From the NCBI GenBank assembly GCA_035544675.1, contig DATKCA010000254.1:1-19248 (forward strand): DNA of 19,248 bases, in the 5' to 3' direction. This document shows positions 6,372 to 13,752 of this stretch, one piece after another. Every line of letters starts with the position of its first letter. Position 1 is the stretch's first letter. The notes under the pieces are model-generated. The model worked only from the letters and a program-made list of their open reading frames with translations, ran no database searches and was not told the DNA's origin. Origin of the DNA: DATKCA01 sp035544675. GTDB taxonomy: Bacteria > Acidobacteriota > Thermoanaerobaculia > Gp7-AA8. The position numbers were made by a program, and so were the translations under genes.

Positions 6372-8828
6372 GTGTTCAACGGCTCCTGGCTCCTCGTAGG
6401 GATCGTCTACGCGGCCGCGGTGTGGCTGGCCCGCCGCGCCGGCGCCGATCTGCCGCGGCGCGTGGCCACATTCTTTTACCTGCTCGTCTTCATCTTTCTT
6501 CACCAGTCGCTGACGCGCGACTTCGTCAACCTGCCCGTCGACTTCCTCCGCACGCTCCCTCCCTGGTCATTCCTGACCCGCGACCACGTCACGCTCAATC
6601 CCGACATGAACGATCTCGTCCTGCAGATCGTGCCGTGGGCGCACCAGGTGCGGGAGAGCTGGCTCTCGTTCGACGTTCCGCTCTGGAACGAGCGGTCGGG
6701 CGCCGGATATCCCCTGCTGGCGAACGCGCAGAGCTCCGCGCTCTCGCTGATCCGGCTCCTCTCACTCCCCCTTCCCCTCGGGCAGAGTTTCGCGGCCGAG
6801 GCGGCCATGAAGATCCTCATCGCTCTCACGTTCACCTATCTCTTCTGCCGGCGGCGCGGCTATTCGGAGCTGGCCAGCGCGATCGGGGCGGTGTGCTTCG
6901 GCTTCTGCTCGTTCCTGATCGTGTGGCTGCACTTCCCGCTCGTCACGGTGGCCTGCTTTGTTCCCGCTGCGCTCTACGCGATCGATCTGATCGCCGAGCG
7001 CCGCTCGCCCGGCCGTGTCGTCTTCGCCGCGGTGCTGTCGGCCGTGATGATCTTCGGGGGGCATCCCGAGACCGTCGCTCACATTTTTTTCATTTCCCTG
7101 CTCTACACGATCTGGATCGTTGCGGTGGAGCGGCCGTTCTCTCTGCGGGACAGCTTCCGCTTCCTCCTGACCCTCGGCATGGCCCTGACGGCCGGCGCGC
7201 TTCTGGCCGCGCCTTTTCTGGCCCCGTTCGCCGAGGCGATGACGAAGTCGAAGAGGTATCACGAGCTGCAGCTGGTGCCGAACGTCATCGGCTACTACTC
7301 GGACTGGCCGTCATTCATCGTGCTGCTCCAGCCGAAGTTCTTCGGCGATGTGCCGTGGGAGAAGGCGTGGGGCCCGGCCACGGCGGAATCGATCACCGGA
7401 TTCGCGGGGACGTTCGGTATCGCGGCGTGGCTCGCGCTCCTCATCGACACGATCGCGCGGCGAAGGTGGCGCTCCCGCGAAGCCTTCTTCGTCCTGGGCA
7501 CGCTCATCGTCCTCGGCATCATCCTGGCCTGGCCTGTGGTGAGCGAAGTCTTCCACTTCGTCTTCCAGCTGGCGGCCAACGCCCGGCTGCGGCTGCTGTT
7601 CTGCTTTCTGCTGGCCGTGATGACCGCGGCGGCGATCGACCTGGCCAGGGAGAGGCCGCGGCCGGTGCTCATCGGGGTGCTGTTCAGCGCGGCCATGCTC
7701 CTGTTTCTGCTGCGGTCGGCGACGTTCCAGCTCCCGTGGCGGCATGACGCGGCGGTGCTGGCGATCCTGCCGAGCGTCGTGGTGCTGTTCATTGCCGCGC
7801 TGCTGTGCGTCGCGACGCGCCTCCGGCGCTCCACATGGATCGCCGAAGGCCTGACCATGCTTCTGGCCGTCGCCGTCATCGCCGAGCTGTGGAACGTCTC
7901 GCGCGGATGGAACCCGAACATCCGCACTGCGATGATGTATCCGAAGACGCCGCTGATCTCCGCGCTCGACGAGTTGAGGGAGAAGCAGCCGCCGAATGAC
8001 CCCTTCCGCATCGTCGGCGCCGGCCCGGCGTTCTTCGTCAACGTGCCGGCCGTGTACGGCTTCGAAGACATCCGCGCCCACGATCCCATGGCCCACGGCC
8101 GCTACCTCGGCTTCCTCCGCACGCTGGCCGACTACGAGACCGGCCAGTACTTCGCGAAGTGGGAGAACTTCGAGACGCCGCTGCTCGACTACCTCAACGT
8201 CCGCTACGTCGTCGCGCCGCCCGCTGCGACGCTGCCCGGCCACTGGGGCTACCGGATGGTCTACGACGCCCGCGACGGCCGCATCTTCGAGAACATGACC
8301 GTGCTGCCGCGCTTCTACACCGTGCGCAACGTCATCCTGGAGTTCAACAACGATCGGTTCCTGCAGCGATTGAAGAGTCACACCGAGTGGCCCGGCACGG
8401 CCATCCTGAAGAACCTGCCGGTGGAGAACGATCAGATGCGGCTGGACATGCTCGCGCCGCGGCCGCTGGATTCGCCGAACGCCACGATGTCGATCACCTC
8501 GTCACGCGGCAACGAGGCCACCATGCGCGTGACTGCGCCGCGCTATACGCTGGTCGTGAGCAGCATCCCCTGGTGGCCGGGGTGGAAGATCACGCGCAAC
8601 GGCGAGCGCGTCGAGCCCATCCGCGTCAACGGCTCCTTCCTGGGATTCGCCGTGCCGAAGGGGACCTACGACGTGCGCGTGTGGTACTCGCCGATCACGT
8701 TCTGGGCAGGGGTGTGGCTGAGTCTGGCCATGGCGGTGGGGCTGGCGGTCTATCTGGTGGGGCGCCGCCATTCCTCGCAGCGCGGCGTACCCCCCGACCA
8801 CCCGGATCCCTCGCTACGCTCGGGATGA
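6372..8828 (+). CDS. YfhO-family multi-membrane protein, paralog 2 (GT-C type)
   Basis: 818-residue paralog of the preceding gene along its whole length. Matching landmarks include WLLVG near the start, DLVLQIVPWAHQVRESW, PLWNERSGAGYPLLAN, GGHPETVAH, HDPMAH, LDYLNVRYV, LPRFYTVRN, SIPWWPGW and VNGSFLGF. The topology is the same: about ten membrane segments, a soluble C-terminal region and one last membrane helix. The start is GTG 6372, chosen because it aligns with the start of paralog 1; there is no clear Shine-Dalgarno, and the upstream 19 bp follow the repeat-derived stop of paralog 1. It is probably cotranscribed with paralog 1 and they may act as a pair. The final residues (PDHPDPSLRSG) come from a repeat copy that also supplies the stop. 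The gene converges on rph with 1 bp between stop codons. Confidence 0.85.
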   Translation: MFNGSWLLVGIVYAAAVWLARRAGADLPRRVATFFYLLVFIFLHQSLTRDFVNLPVDFLRTLPPWSFLTRDHVTLNPDMNDLVLQIVPWAHQVRESWLSFDVPLWNERSGAGYPLLANAQSSALSLIRLLSLPLPLGQSFAAEAAMKILIALTFTYLFCRRRGYSELASAIGAVCFGFCSFLIVWLHFPLVTVACFVPAALYAIDLIAERRSPGRVVFAAVLSAVMIFGGHPETVAHIFFISLLYTIWIVAVERPFSLRDSFRFLLTLGMALTAGALLAAPFLAPFAEAMTKSKRYHELQLVPNVIGYYSDWPSFIVLLQPKFFGDVPWEKAWGPATAESITGFAGTFGIAAWLALLIDTIARRRWRSREAFFVLGTLIVLGIILAWPVVSEVFHFVFQLAANARLRLLFCFLLAVMTAAAIDLARERPRPVLIGVLFSAAMLLFLLRSATFQLPWRHDAAVLAILPSVVVLFIAALLCVATRLRRSTWIAEGLTMLLAVAVIAELWNVSRGWNPNIRTAMMYPKTPLISALDELREKQPPNDPFRIVGAGPAFFVNVPAVYGFEDIRAHDPMAHGRYLGFLRTLADYETGQYFAKWENFETPLLDYLNVRYVVAPPAATLPGHWGYRMVYDARDGRIFENMTVLPRFYTVRNVILEFNNDRFLQRLKSHTEWPGTAILKNLPVENDQMRLDMLAPRPLDSPNATMSITSSRGNEATMRVTAPRYTLVVSSIPWWPGWKITRNGERVEPIRVNGSFLGFAVPKGTYDVRVWYSPITFWAGVWLSLAMAVGLAVYLVGRRHSSQRGVPPDHPDPSLRSG

Positions 8829-8829
8829 C
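8804..8829. repeat. third copy of the GAGCGTAGCGAG-type repeat, at the 3' end of paralog 2
   Basis: GGATCCCTCGCTACGCTCGG at 8804-8823, followed by GATGAC to 8829. It has the same orientation as copy B (6328-6353), with a few base changes. It encodes DPSLRSG and the TGA stop of paralog 2. A degraded relative, TTCCTCGCAGCGCGG, starts near 8771, about 30 bp upstream, so this may be the relic of a second multi-copy element. It sits exactly in the 1-bp convergent junction with rph. Confidence 0.8.
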
Positions 8830-9612
8830 TTAGCGGAACTTCTTGTTCAGCCGCTCCCGGGCCATGTTGTTCACGCGATCGAGCAGCGGCCCCAGGATCT
8901 CCCGCTGCTTCGTTACGAGTTGGGCGATGCCGCTCTTGGCCAGCGCCATCATCGCGCTCATCTCTTCCTCGCTGAACGTGGCGCCTTCGGCCGTCCCCTG
9001 CAGCTCGATGAACCGGCCCTTCTCCGTCGCCACCACGTTCATGTCCACGCCGGCCTTCGAGTCCTCGGAGTAGTCGAGGTCGAGCGACGGGACTCCGCCG
9101 ATGATCCCGACCGACACCGCCGCGACGAAGTCGTTGATCGGCCAGCTGTTCAGCTTCCCGTCGACGTACATGCGCCCCAGCGCCATGACCAGGGCCACGA
9201 AGGAGCCGGTGATGGAGGCCGTGCGTGTGCCGCCGTCAGCCTGCAGCACGTCGCAGTCGATCCCGATGGTGCGCTCGCCGAGCATCTCGCGGTTCACGGC
9301 GGCGCGGAGGGAGCGCCCGATGAGCCGCTGGATCTCCATCGTGCGACCGCCCTGTTTGCCGCGCGCAGCCTCGCGCTCGACCCGATCGGTCGTCGCGCGC
9401 GGCAGCATCCCGTATTCGGCGGTGACCCAGCCGCGGCCGGTCCGATAGAGGAACGGCGGCACCTTCTCCTGAACCGAGGCGGTGCACACCACACGGGTGT
9501 CGCCGACCTCGATGAGGACGGACCCCTCGGCGTGCTTCATGAAGTTCGGATGAATGGTTACCGGACGGAGCTGGTCGGCAGCCCGTCCGTCGGCACGTGT
9601 TTTCGCTGTCAT
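8830..9612 (-). CDS. rph: ribonuclease PH
   Basis: Phosphorolytic 3'-5' exoribonuclease that trims tRNA 3' ends; it works as a hexameric ring in the cytosol. It has 260 residues against the usual ~240, the excess being mostly a basic C-terminal tail (NNMARERLNKKFR). Seen: RADGR near the start, GGRTMEIQRLIGRSLRA (88-104) with Arg90 equivalent to E. coli Arg86, DGGTRTASITG (126-136) with Arg130 equivalent to the phosphate-binding Arg126, and LDLDYSEDSKAGVDMNVV with Asp184 and Asp190 matching the metal-site Asp180 and Asp186. All sit at a constant +4 offset. The ATG at 9612 is 4 nt after the glgC stop, so the two are very likely one transcript. The start has no clear Shine-Dalgarno. Confidence 0.96.
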   Translation of the reverse strand: MTAKTRADGRAADQLRPVTIHPNFMKHAEGSVLIEVGDTRVVCTASVQEKVPPFLYRTGRGWVTAEYGMLPRATTDRVEREAARGKQGGRTMEIQRLIGRSLRAAVNREMLGERTIGIDCDVLQADGGTRTASITGSFVALVMALGRMYVDGKLNSWPINDFVAAVSVGIIGGVPSLDLDYSEDSKAGVDMNVVATEKGRFIELQGTAEGATFSEEEMSAMMALAKSGIAQLVTKQREILGPLLDRVNNMARERLNKKFR

Positions 9613-9616
9613 GAGG

Positions 9617-10885
9617 TCAGACTTCTAACGGCACTTCCTCTTCGATCTCGACACCCTTCGGAACCACGACAATCCCTGAGTCGGTGACGGTGTACCGCTG
9701 GCGGTCGGCTTCGAGATCGTATCCGATGGTCGTGTTGGCCGGGATCTTCACGCCCTTGTCGATGATGGTTCTGCGGATCTTGGAGTGCCGTCCGATCTCC
9801 ACCCCGTCCATGAGGATCGACTCGTCCACGTCCGAGTAGGAGTGGATGCGCACGCGGGGGTGCAGGATGCAGCGGTTGATCGTGCCGCCGGAGATGATGA
9901 CGCCGTCCGAGACCAGCGAGTCGGTGGCGATCCCGACGCGCTGGCTCTGCGAGTCGGCGAACACGAACTTGGCCGGCGGCAGGTGCATCGGAGCGGACAC
10001 CATCGGCCAGAGCGGGTTGTACATGTTGAACTGCGGCGACACCGAGACCAGGTCCATGGAGGCCTCGAAGTACGACTCGATGGTCCCCACGTCGCGCCAG
10101 TAGCCGCGGTTATGCCCTTCCTCGCCCGGGATGTGGTTCTGCGCGAAGTCGTACGCGTGCACCTTCATCCGCGGATACATGTCCGGGATGACCTGTTTGC
10201 CGAAGTCGTGAGCGGAGTCGCGCAGCGCGTTGCGCTGCAGCGTGTCGATCATCACGCTGGCCTTGAAGATGTAGTTGCCCATCGACGCCAGGACCATGTC
10301 CGGCCGTCCCGGGATCGTCTTGGCCCCTTCCTTCGGCTTCTCGACAAACCCGGTCACCCGCCAGTCGGAGTCGATCTCCACGATGCCGAAGCTGCGCGCC
10401 TCGTGCAACGGCACCGGGATCGTGGCGATCGTGAGATCGGCGTCCGTGGCCAGGTGCTCCCGCAGCATCTGGTTCACGTCCATCTTGTAGATGTGATCGC
10501 CGCCGAAGACGCAGACCAGATCGGGGCTCTCGTCGAAGATCAGCTCCAGGTTCTGGTAGACGGCGTCGGCCGTCCCCCGGAACCAGAACGGGCCCTTGCG
10601 CATCTGGGCCGGGACCACGTCGACGTATTGCCCGATCTCCGGGACCAGCCGCCAGGTACGAGTGATGTGCTCGATCAGCGAGGTGGACTTGAACTGGGTC
10701 AGGACCTTGATCTTGAAGAAGCCGGAGTTGATGAAGTTGTTGATGGCGAAGTCGATGATGCGGTAGCGCCCGCCGAAGGGAACGGCCGGCTTGGCGCGGT
10801 CCCGCGTCAGCGGGTACAGGCGCTCGCCCATTCCGCCAGCGAGGATCATCGTGAGAACGTTTCGGCGCGCGAGTGTTAGGGGCAT
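9617..10885 (-). CDS. glgC: glucose-1-phosphate adenylyltransferase (ADP-glucose pyrophosphorylase)
   Basis: Makes ADP-glucose from ATP and glucose-1-phosphate, the committed step of bacterial glycogen synthesis; cytosolic, usually a tetramer under allosteric control. It has 422 residues. Seen: nucleotide loop ILAGGMGERL (14-23), FGGRYRIIDF (37-46), GTADAVYQN (104-112), GGDHIYKMD (128-136) with the catalytic Asp130, FVEKPK (180-185) with the glucose-1-phosphate Lys183, and YWRDVGTIESY (262-272). The C-terminal third shows hexapeptide-repeat beta-helix character (VSDGVIISGGTINRC). I prefer ATG 10885 over an in-frame TTG six codons upstream because it fits the family start. Its neighbour downstream is rph, 4 nt away; no other glycogen gene is in view. 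It is divergent from dnaJ across 71 bp. Confidence 0.95.
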   Translation of the reverse strand: MPLTLARRNVLTMILAGGMGERLYPLTRDRAKPAVPFGGRYRIIDFAINNFINSGFFKIKVLTQFKSTSLIEHITRTWRLVPEIGQYVDVVPAQMRKGPFWFRGTADAVYQNLELIFDESPDLVCVFGGDHIYKMDVNQMLREHLATDADLTIATIPVPLHEARSFGIVEIDSDWRVTGFVEKPKEGAKTIPGRPDMVLASMGNYIFKASVMIDTLQRNALRDSAHDFGKQVIPDMYPRMKVHAYDFAQNHIPGEEGHNRGYWRDVGTIESYFEASMDLVSVSPQFNMYNPLWPMVSAPMHLPPAKFVFADSQSQRVGIATDSLVSDGVIISGGTINRCILHPRVRIHSYSDVDESILMDGVEIGRHSKIRRTIIDKGVKIPANTTIGYDLEADRQRYTVTDSGIVVVPKGVEIEEEVPLEV

Positions 10886-10956
10886 CGCGTGCAAGCCTAT
10901 CAAGCAAACGGCATGACAGGCGGGTCAGATCGCAGATCCACTAAACTCCCCTGGCC

Positions 10957-11895
10957 ATGGCCGGTAAGGACTACTACGACCTCCTCGGCGTCGAGAAGAA
11001 CGCCTCAGAGGACGAGATCAAAAAGGCGTATCGAAAGCTCGCCAAGAAATATCACCCCGACGTCAACAAGGGCAACAAGGAAGCCGAGAATCGCTTCAAA
11101 GAGATGTCCGAGGCGTACGCGGTCCTCTCCGACAGGGAGAAGCGCGAGCAGTACGACAGGCTGGGCAAGGAGGCGTTCGGCGCCGCCGGCGCGGGCGGAT
11201 CCGGCGGCTTCAACTTCTCGGAGTTCATGAACCAGGCGCGCGGCGGCGGCGGACGCCGTCCCGCCGGCGGAGCCCGCCGCACCACCGTCGACTTCACCGA
11301 CATCTTCGGCGACCTCTTCGGCAGCGGCGCGGGGGGCGGATTCGAGCCCCAGACGCAGCGGGGCGGTGACGTCGAGGCCGAGACCACCATCGACTTCCGC
11401 GACGCGATCCTCGGCACCACCGTCGAGCTGCGTTTCACCGACGGCCGGACCGTGAAAGTGAAGGTCCCGGAGGGGGTGGCGGACAAACAGCGCCTGCGCA
11501 TCCGCGGCAAAGGGGCACCCGGGGCGGGCGGTGGGCCGGCGGGCGACCTGCATCTGGTGATCCACCTCCGCCCCCATCCCCTGTTCGAGCGCCGCGGGGA
11601 CGACATCCACATCGCGTTGCCCATCACGATCGGCGAGGCCGTCCGCGGCGCCGAGGTCGAAGTGCCGACGGTTCATGGGATGGTGAGGGCGCGCATCCCG
11701 GCCGGCACACAGGGAGGCCAGACCTTTCGCCTCACCGGCAAAGGTGTGAAGAAAAAGGACGGCGCGGGTGATCATTACTACAGAGTCGAGGTCATCCTGC
11801 CGCGAGAGGTTCGCGGCGACGCCCTCGACGCCGTCGAGAAGCTCGAGAGTCTCTACAGCGAGAGCCCGCGGGCCTCGCTCAGGACATCGCTATGA
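10957..11895 (+). CDS. DnaJ-family co-chaperone lacking the zinc-finger domain (CbpA-like)
   Basis: Hsp40 that delivers clients to DnaK and stimulates its ATPase. It has 312 residues. Seen: a complete J domain at 4-68 with HPD at 33-35; a Gly/Phe-rich linker about 73-132 (SGGFNFSEF, DIFGDLFGSG); then two beta-barrel substrate-binding domains about 135-300 (GGDVEAETTIDF, VKVPEGV, RIRGKG, GDLHLVIHLRPHP). There are no CXXCXGXG repeats between the linker and the barrels, so it is class B, like CbpA, rather than canonical DnaJ. No client zinc site is expected. The start ATG 10957 has no visible Shine-Dalgarno. Its stop overlaps the lpxH start (ATGA at 11892-11895), so the two are translationally coupled. 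No grpE or dnaK is nearby in the window. Confidence 0.93.
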   Translation: MAGKDYYDLLGVEKNASEDEIKKAYRKLAKKYHPDVNKGNKEAENRFKEMSEAYAVLSDREKREQYDRLGKEAFGAAGAGGSGGFNFSEFMNQARGGGGRRPAGGARRTTVDFTDIFGDLFGSGAGGGFEPQTQRGGDVEAETTIDFRDAILGTTVELRFTDGRTVKVKVPEGVADKQRLRIRGKGAPGAGGGPAGDLHLVIHLRPHPLFERRGDDIHIALPITIGEAVRGAEVEVPTVHGMVRARIPAGTQGGQTFRLTGKGVKKKDGAGDHYYRVEVILPREVRGDALDAVEKLESLYSESPRASLRTSL

Positions 11896-12617
11896 GCGTT
11901 CCTGAAGGTCAGATTTTCGTCATCGGCGACTCGCACATCGGTCTGACCACCGGCAGCGAGACGCGAGTCAACGACTGGCTCGGCCGCCTCGCCGCGGTGA
12001 GACCGAAGGCGCTCTACCTCAACGGCGACCTCTTCCACTACCTCATCGCCCATCCCAAGTTCAGGACCGAGTCGGTCGAGCGCGTCTTCAAAAAGTTCAG
12101 GGAGCTCGTTGACCAGGGCATCGCCATCCACTACGTCGAAGGCAACCGCGACTTTTTCCTGCGCGGCTCGTTCGTGGAGGACTCCGTGAGCGACGTGGCC
12201 ACAGAGTATTCGTTGAAAGCGGGCAGCCACAAGTACCTCATCGTGCACGGCGACATGATCAACGACCGTGACTGGCCCTACCGGTTCTGGCGCCGGGCGT
12301 CCAAGAATCCGTTCATGAAGCTGGGCGTGACGATGATTCCGGGGCCGATGGCCCGGGCCTTCGCCGACCGCGTGGAGAAGAAACTGGCCCGCTCGAATTT
12401 CAAGCACAAGACCCGGCTGCCCATCGAGCTGATGGAGGCCTTCGGCAGGCGGAAGAGCAGCGACGGATACACGAACGTCGTCTTCGGCCACTTCCACAGC
12501 AAGCTCGTGCTCAACGCCGGTGACGCGACGATCGCCGTTCTGCCGGCCTGGTACGAGGCGGGAGAGGCTTTGATGATCTCGCCGGAAACCGGGGAGTTCG
12601 AATACGTCAAGATTTGA
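11892..12617 (+). CDS. lpxH: LpxH-like UDP-2,3-diacylglucosamine diphosphatase
   Basis: Calcineurin-fold, probably Mn-dependent phosphohydrolase predicted to cleave UDP-2,3-diacylglucosamine to lipid X in lipid A synthesis, acting at the inner face of the cytoplasmic membrane. It has 241 residues, like E. coli LpxH (240). Metal ligands fall at nearly constant offsets from E. coli: Asp13, His15, Asp46 (NGDLFHY), Asn85 in GNRDF, His119 in HGD, and His200 and His202 in GHFH. A basic helical insertion (about 125-180, WPYRFWRRASKNP and onwards) is where LpxH has its lid. GHFHS replaces the usual GHTHRP, so a related substrate cannot be excluded. It overlaps dnaJ by ATGA upstream; the phnP-like gene follows after 14 nt. 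No other lpx gene is in the window. Confidence 0.78.
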   Translation: MSVPEGQIFVIGDSHIGLTTGSETRVNDWLGRLAAVRPKALYLNGDLFHYLIAHPKFRTESVERVFKKFRELVDQGIAIHYVEGNRDFFLRGSFVEDSVSDVATEYSLKAGSHKYLIVHGDMINDRDWPYRFWRRASKNPFMKLGVTMIPGPMARAFADRVEKKLARSNFKHKTRLPIELMEAFGRRKSSDGYTNVVFGHFHSKLVLNAGDATIAVLPAWYEAGEALMISPETGEFEYVKI

Positions 12618-12631
12618 TTTCAACCACGCTC

Positions 12632-13405
12632 ATGGTGATCACTTTCTTAGGGACGGGCACTTCGACAGGCGTCCCCGTCATCGGATGCGCCTGCCGGGTC
12701 TGCACCTCGGACCACCCGAAGAACAAACGGCTCCGTCAGTCGGTGAAGATCGAGGCGGGCGGCAGGGCGTTTCTCATCGACACCACGCCCGACCTGCGGC
12801 TGCAGCTGCTGCGCGAGCCGATGCCCCGTCTCGACTTCATCCTCTACACCCACTCGCACTCCGATCACCTCATGGGCCTCGACGACATCCGCCCGTTCAA
12901 CTTCCGGCAGCGCGAGCCGATCCAGGCATTCGCGAACCCGAAGACGGCCAAGGCGATCCGCCGCGCGTTCAGCTACATCTGGAGCGACTCGCAGCCGGGC
13001 GGAGGCAAGCCGCAGCTCGAGCTGGTCGAGATCGACGGCGAGTTCACCCACAAGGGCGTCCGCATCACCCCCATCCCGGTCGCCCACGGCGACTGGACGA
13101 TCCTCGGCTTCCGCGTCGGAGGCTTCGCCTACATCACCGACACGAATGGCATCCCGCCGGCGTCGATGAAACTGCTGGAGGGCGTGGAGATCCTGGCCCT
13201 GGACGGACTCCGCCCCGCCCCGCCCCACCCCACGCACTTCACGATCGACGAGGCCATCGCCGCCGCCCGCGCCGTCGGGGCCAAGACCACCTACCTCATC
13301 CACCTCACCCACGACATCGAGCACGACTCGTTCGAAGCCACCCTGCCCGCGGGAGTGCGGCTGGCGTATGACGGGCTCAAGCTGACGATGAGCGAGGAAC
13401 GCTAA
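12632..13405 (+). CDS. PhnP-like metallo-beta-lactamase-fold phosphodiesterase
   Basis: 257-residue MBL-fold hydrolase. It shows the HXHXDH metal motif THSHSDH at 73-79 (His74, His76, Asp78, His79), further ligand candidates His154 (VAHGDW) and Asp in YITDTNG, and a C-terminal His-rich stretch (HLTHDIEHD). GCACRVC gives Cys19, Cys21 and Cys24. E. coli PhnP (a 5-phosphoribosyl 1,2-cyclic phosphate phosphodiesterase) has a structural zinc on three cysteines with this same spacing, so this belongs to the PhnP branch. No C-P lyase genes are in view, so the substrate may be another cyclic phosphate. I chose ATG 12632; an upstream TTG (12614) overlaps the lpxH stop and would add six non-family residues. 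It has no Shine-Dalgarno and is probably third in the dnaJ-lpxH operon. A heptamer array starts 2 nt after its stop. Confidence 0.85.
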   Translation: MVITFLGTGTSTGVPVIGCACRVCTSDHPKNKRLRQSVKIEAGGRAFLIDTTPDLRLQLLREPMPRLDFILYTHSHSDHLMGLDDIRPFNFRQREPIQAFANPKTAKAIRRAFSYIWSDSQPGGGKPQLELVEIDGEFTHKGVRITPIPVAHGDWTILGFRVGGFAYITDTNGIPPASMKLLEGVEILALDGLRPAPPHPTHFTIDEAIAAARAVGAKTTYLIHLTHDIEHDSFEATLPAGVRLAYDGLKLTMSEER

Positions 13406-13407
13406 GC

Positions 13408-13438
13408 GGTAACCGGAAACCGGAAACCGGAAACCGGA
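13408..13438. repeat. GGAAACC heptamer array
   Basis: GGTAACC followed by GGAAACC x3 and GGAG (13408-13438). It starts 2 nt after the stop codon of the phnP-like gene (TAA 13403-13405). Confidence 0.9.
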
Positions 13439-13464
13439 GTTCGGAGACGATCGTCCTTGGTCAT

Positions 13465-13531
13465 CGTTCATGCATGAGTGCTGATGAGTGAAACGTTTTT
13501 CGTTTCTATTCAGCATCGTCGTGCATGAACG
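13465..13531. terminator. 67-nt imperfect hairpin, possible terminator or small RNA fold
   Basis: Three nested perfect stems: CGTTCATGCA (13465-13474) with TGCATGAACG (13522-13531); GCTGA (13480-13484) with TCAGC (13510-13514); GAAACG (13490-13495) with CGTTTC (13501-13506) around a TTTTT loop. The mismatches between the arms look like an old palindrome that has drifted. There is no T-run after the stem, so intrinsic termination is uncertain. Confidence 0.5.
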
Positions 13532-13535
13532 TTTC

Positions 13536-13587
13536 AAGGATGAAGGATGAAGGATGAACGCGTGGTGACATCCTTCATCCTTCATCC
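13536..13587. repeat. second opposed AAGGATG / CATCCTT hairpin element
   Basis: AAGGATG x3 plus AA (13536-13558), a CGCGTGGTGA spacer, then CATCCTT-phase units to 13587. Positions 13538-13556 and 13569-13587 are perfect 19-bp reverse complements with a 12-nt loop. The left arm and the following CGCG (27 bp, 13536-13562) are identical to 1806-1832 at the queC-queE junction, 11.7 kb away. Confidence 0.9.
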
Positions 13588-13623
13588 AATCGTTCATCGT
13601 TCATGAAGCGATGATGGTGGAAG

Positions 13624-13704
13624 CGCGTTCATCCTTCATCCTTCATCCTTCATCCTTCATCCTTCCAAGTCCCCTCATCCTTCATCCTTCCAAGTCCTCA
13701 TCCT
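13624..13704. repeat. TTCATCC heptamer array with decaying tail
   Basis: CGCG (13624-13627) followed by TTCATCC x5 (13628-13662) and TTCC. Then come two interrupted blocks separated by CCAAGTCC, each with TCATCC units, grading into TTCACCC (13704-13710). The CGCG lead-in matches the spacer edge of the two hairpin elements, read on the other strand. Confidence 0.9.
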
Positions 13705-13707
13705 TCA

Positions 13708-13739
13708 CCCTCCCTCCCCCCTCCCCCCCGCCTCCCCCC
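13708..13739. repeat. C-rich tract with TCCCCCC period, G-quadruplex-capable on the minus strand
   Basis: C-runs at 13708-13710, 13712-13714, 13716-13721, 13723-13729 and 13734-13739, mostly separated by single bases. T residues at 13715 and 13722, and again at 13733 and 13740, keep a 7-bp spacing. The complementary strand has five G-runs of three or more with 1-4 nt loops, enough for a very stable G-quadruplex 38 bp from the aroA start. Confidence 0.75.
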
Positions 13740-13752
13740 TTGCTCGTTCCGC

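Noticed and set aside
10886..10956. Promoter with ATGACA (10913-10918) and TAAACT (10942-10947) for dnaJ
   Set aside because: The spacing of 23 bp is too long for a standard sigma-70 promoter, and TAAACT matches only 4/6.
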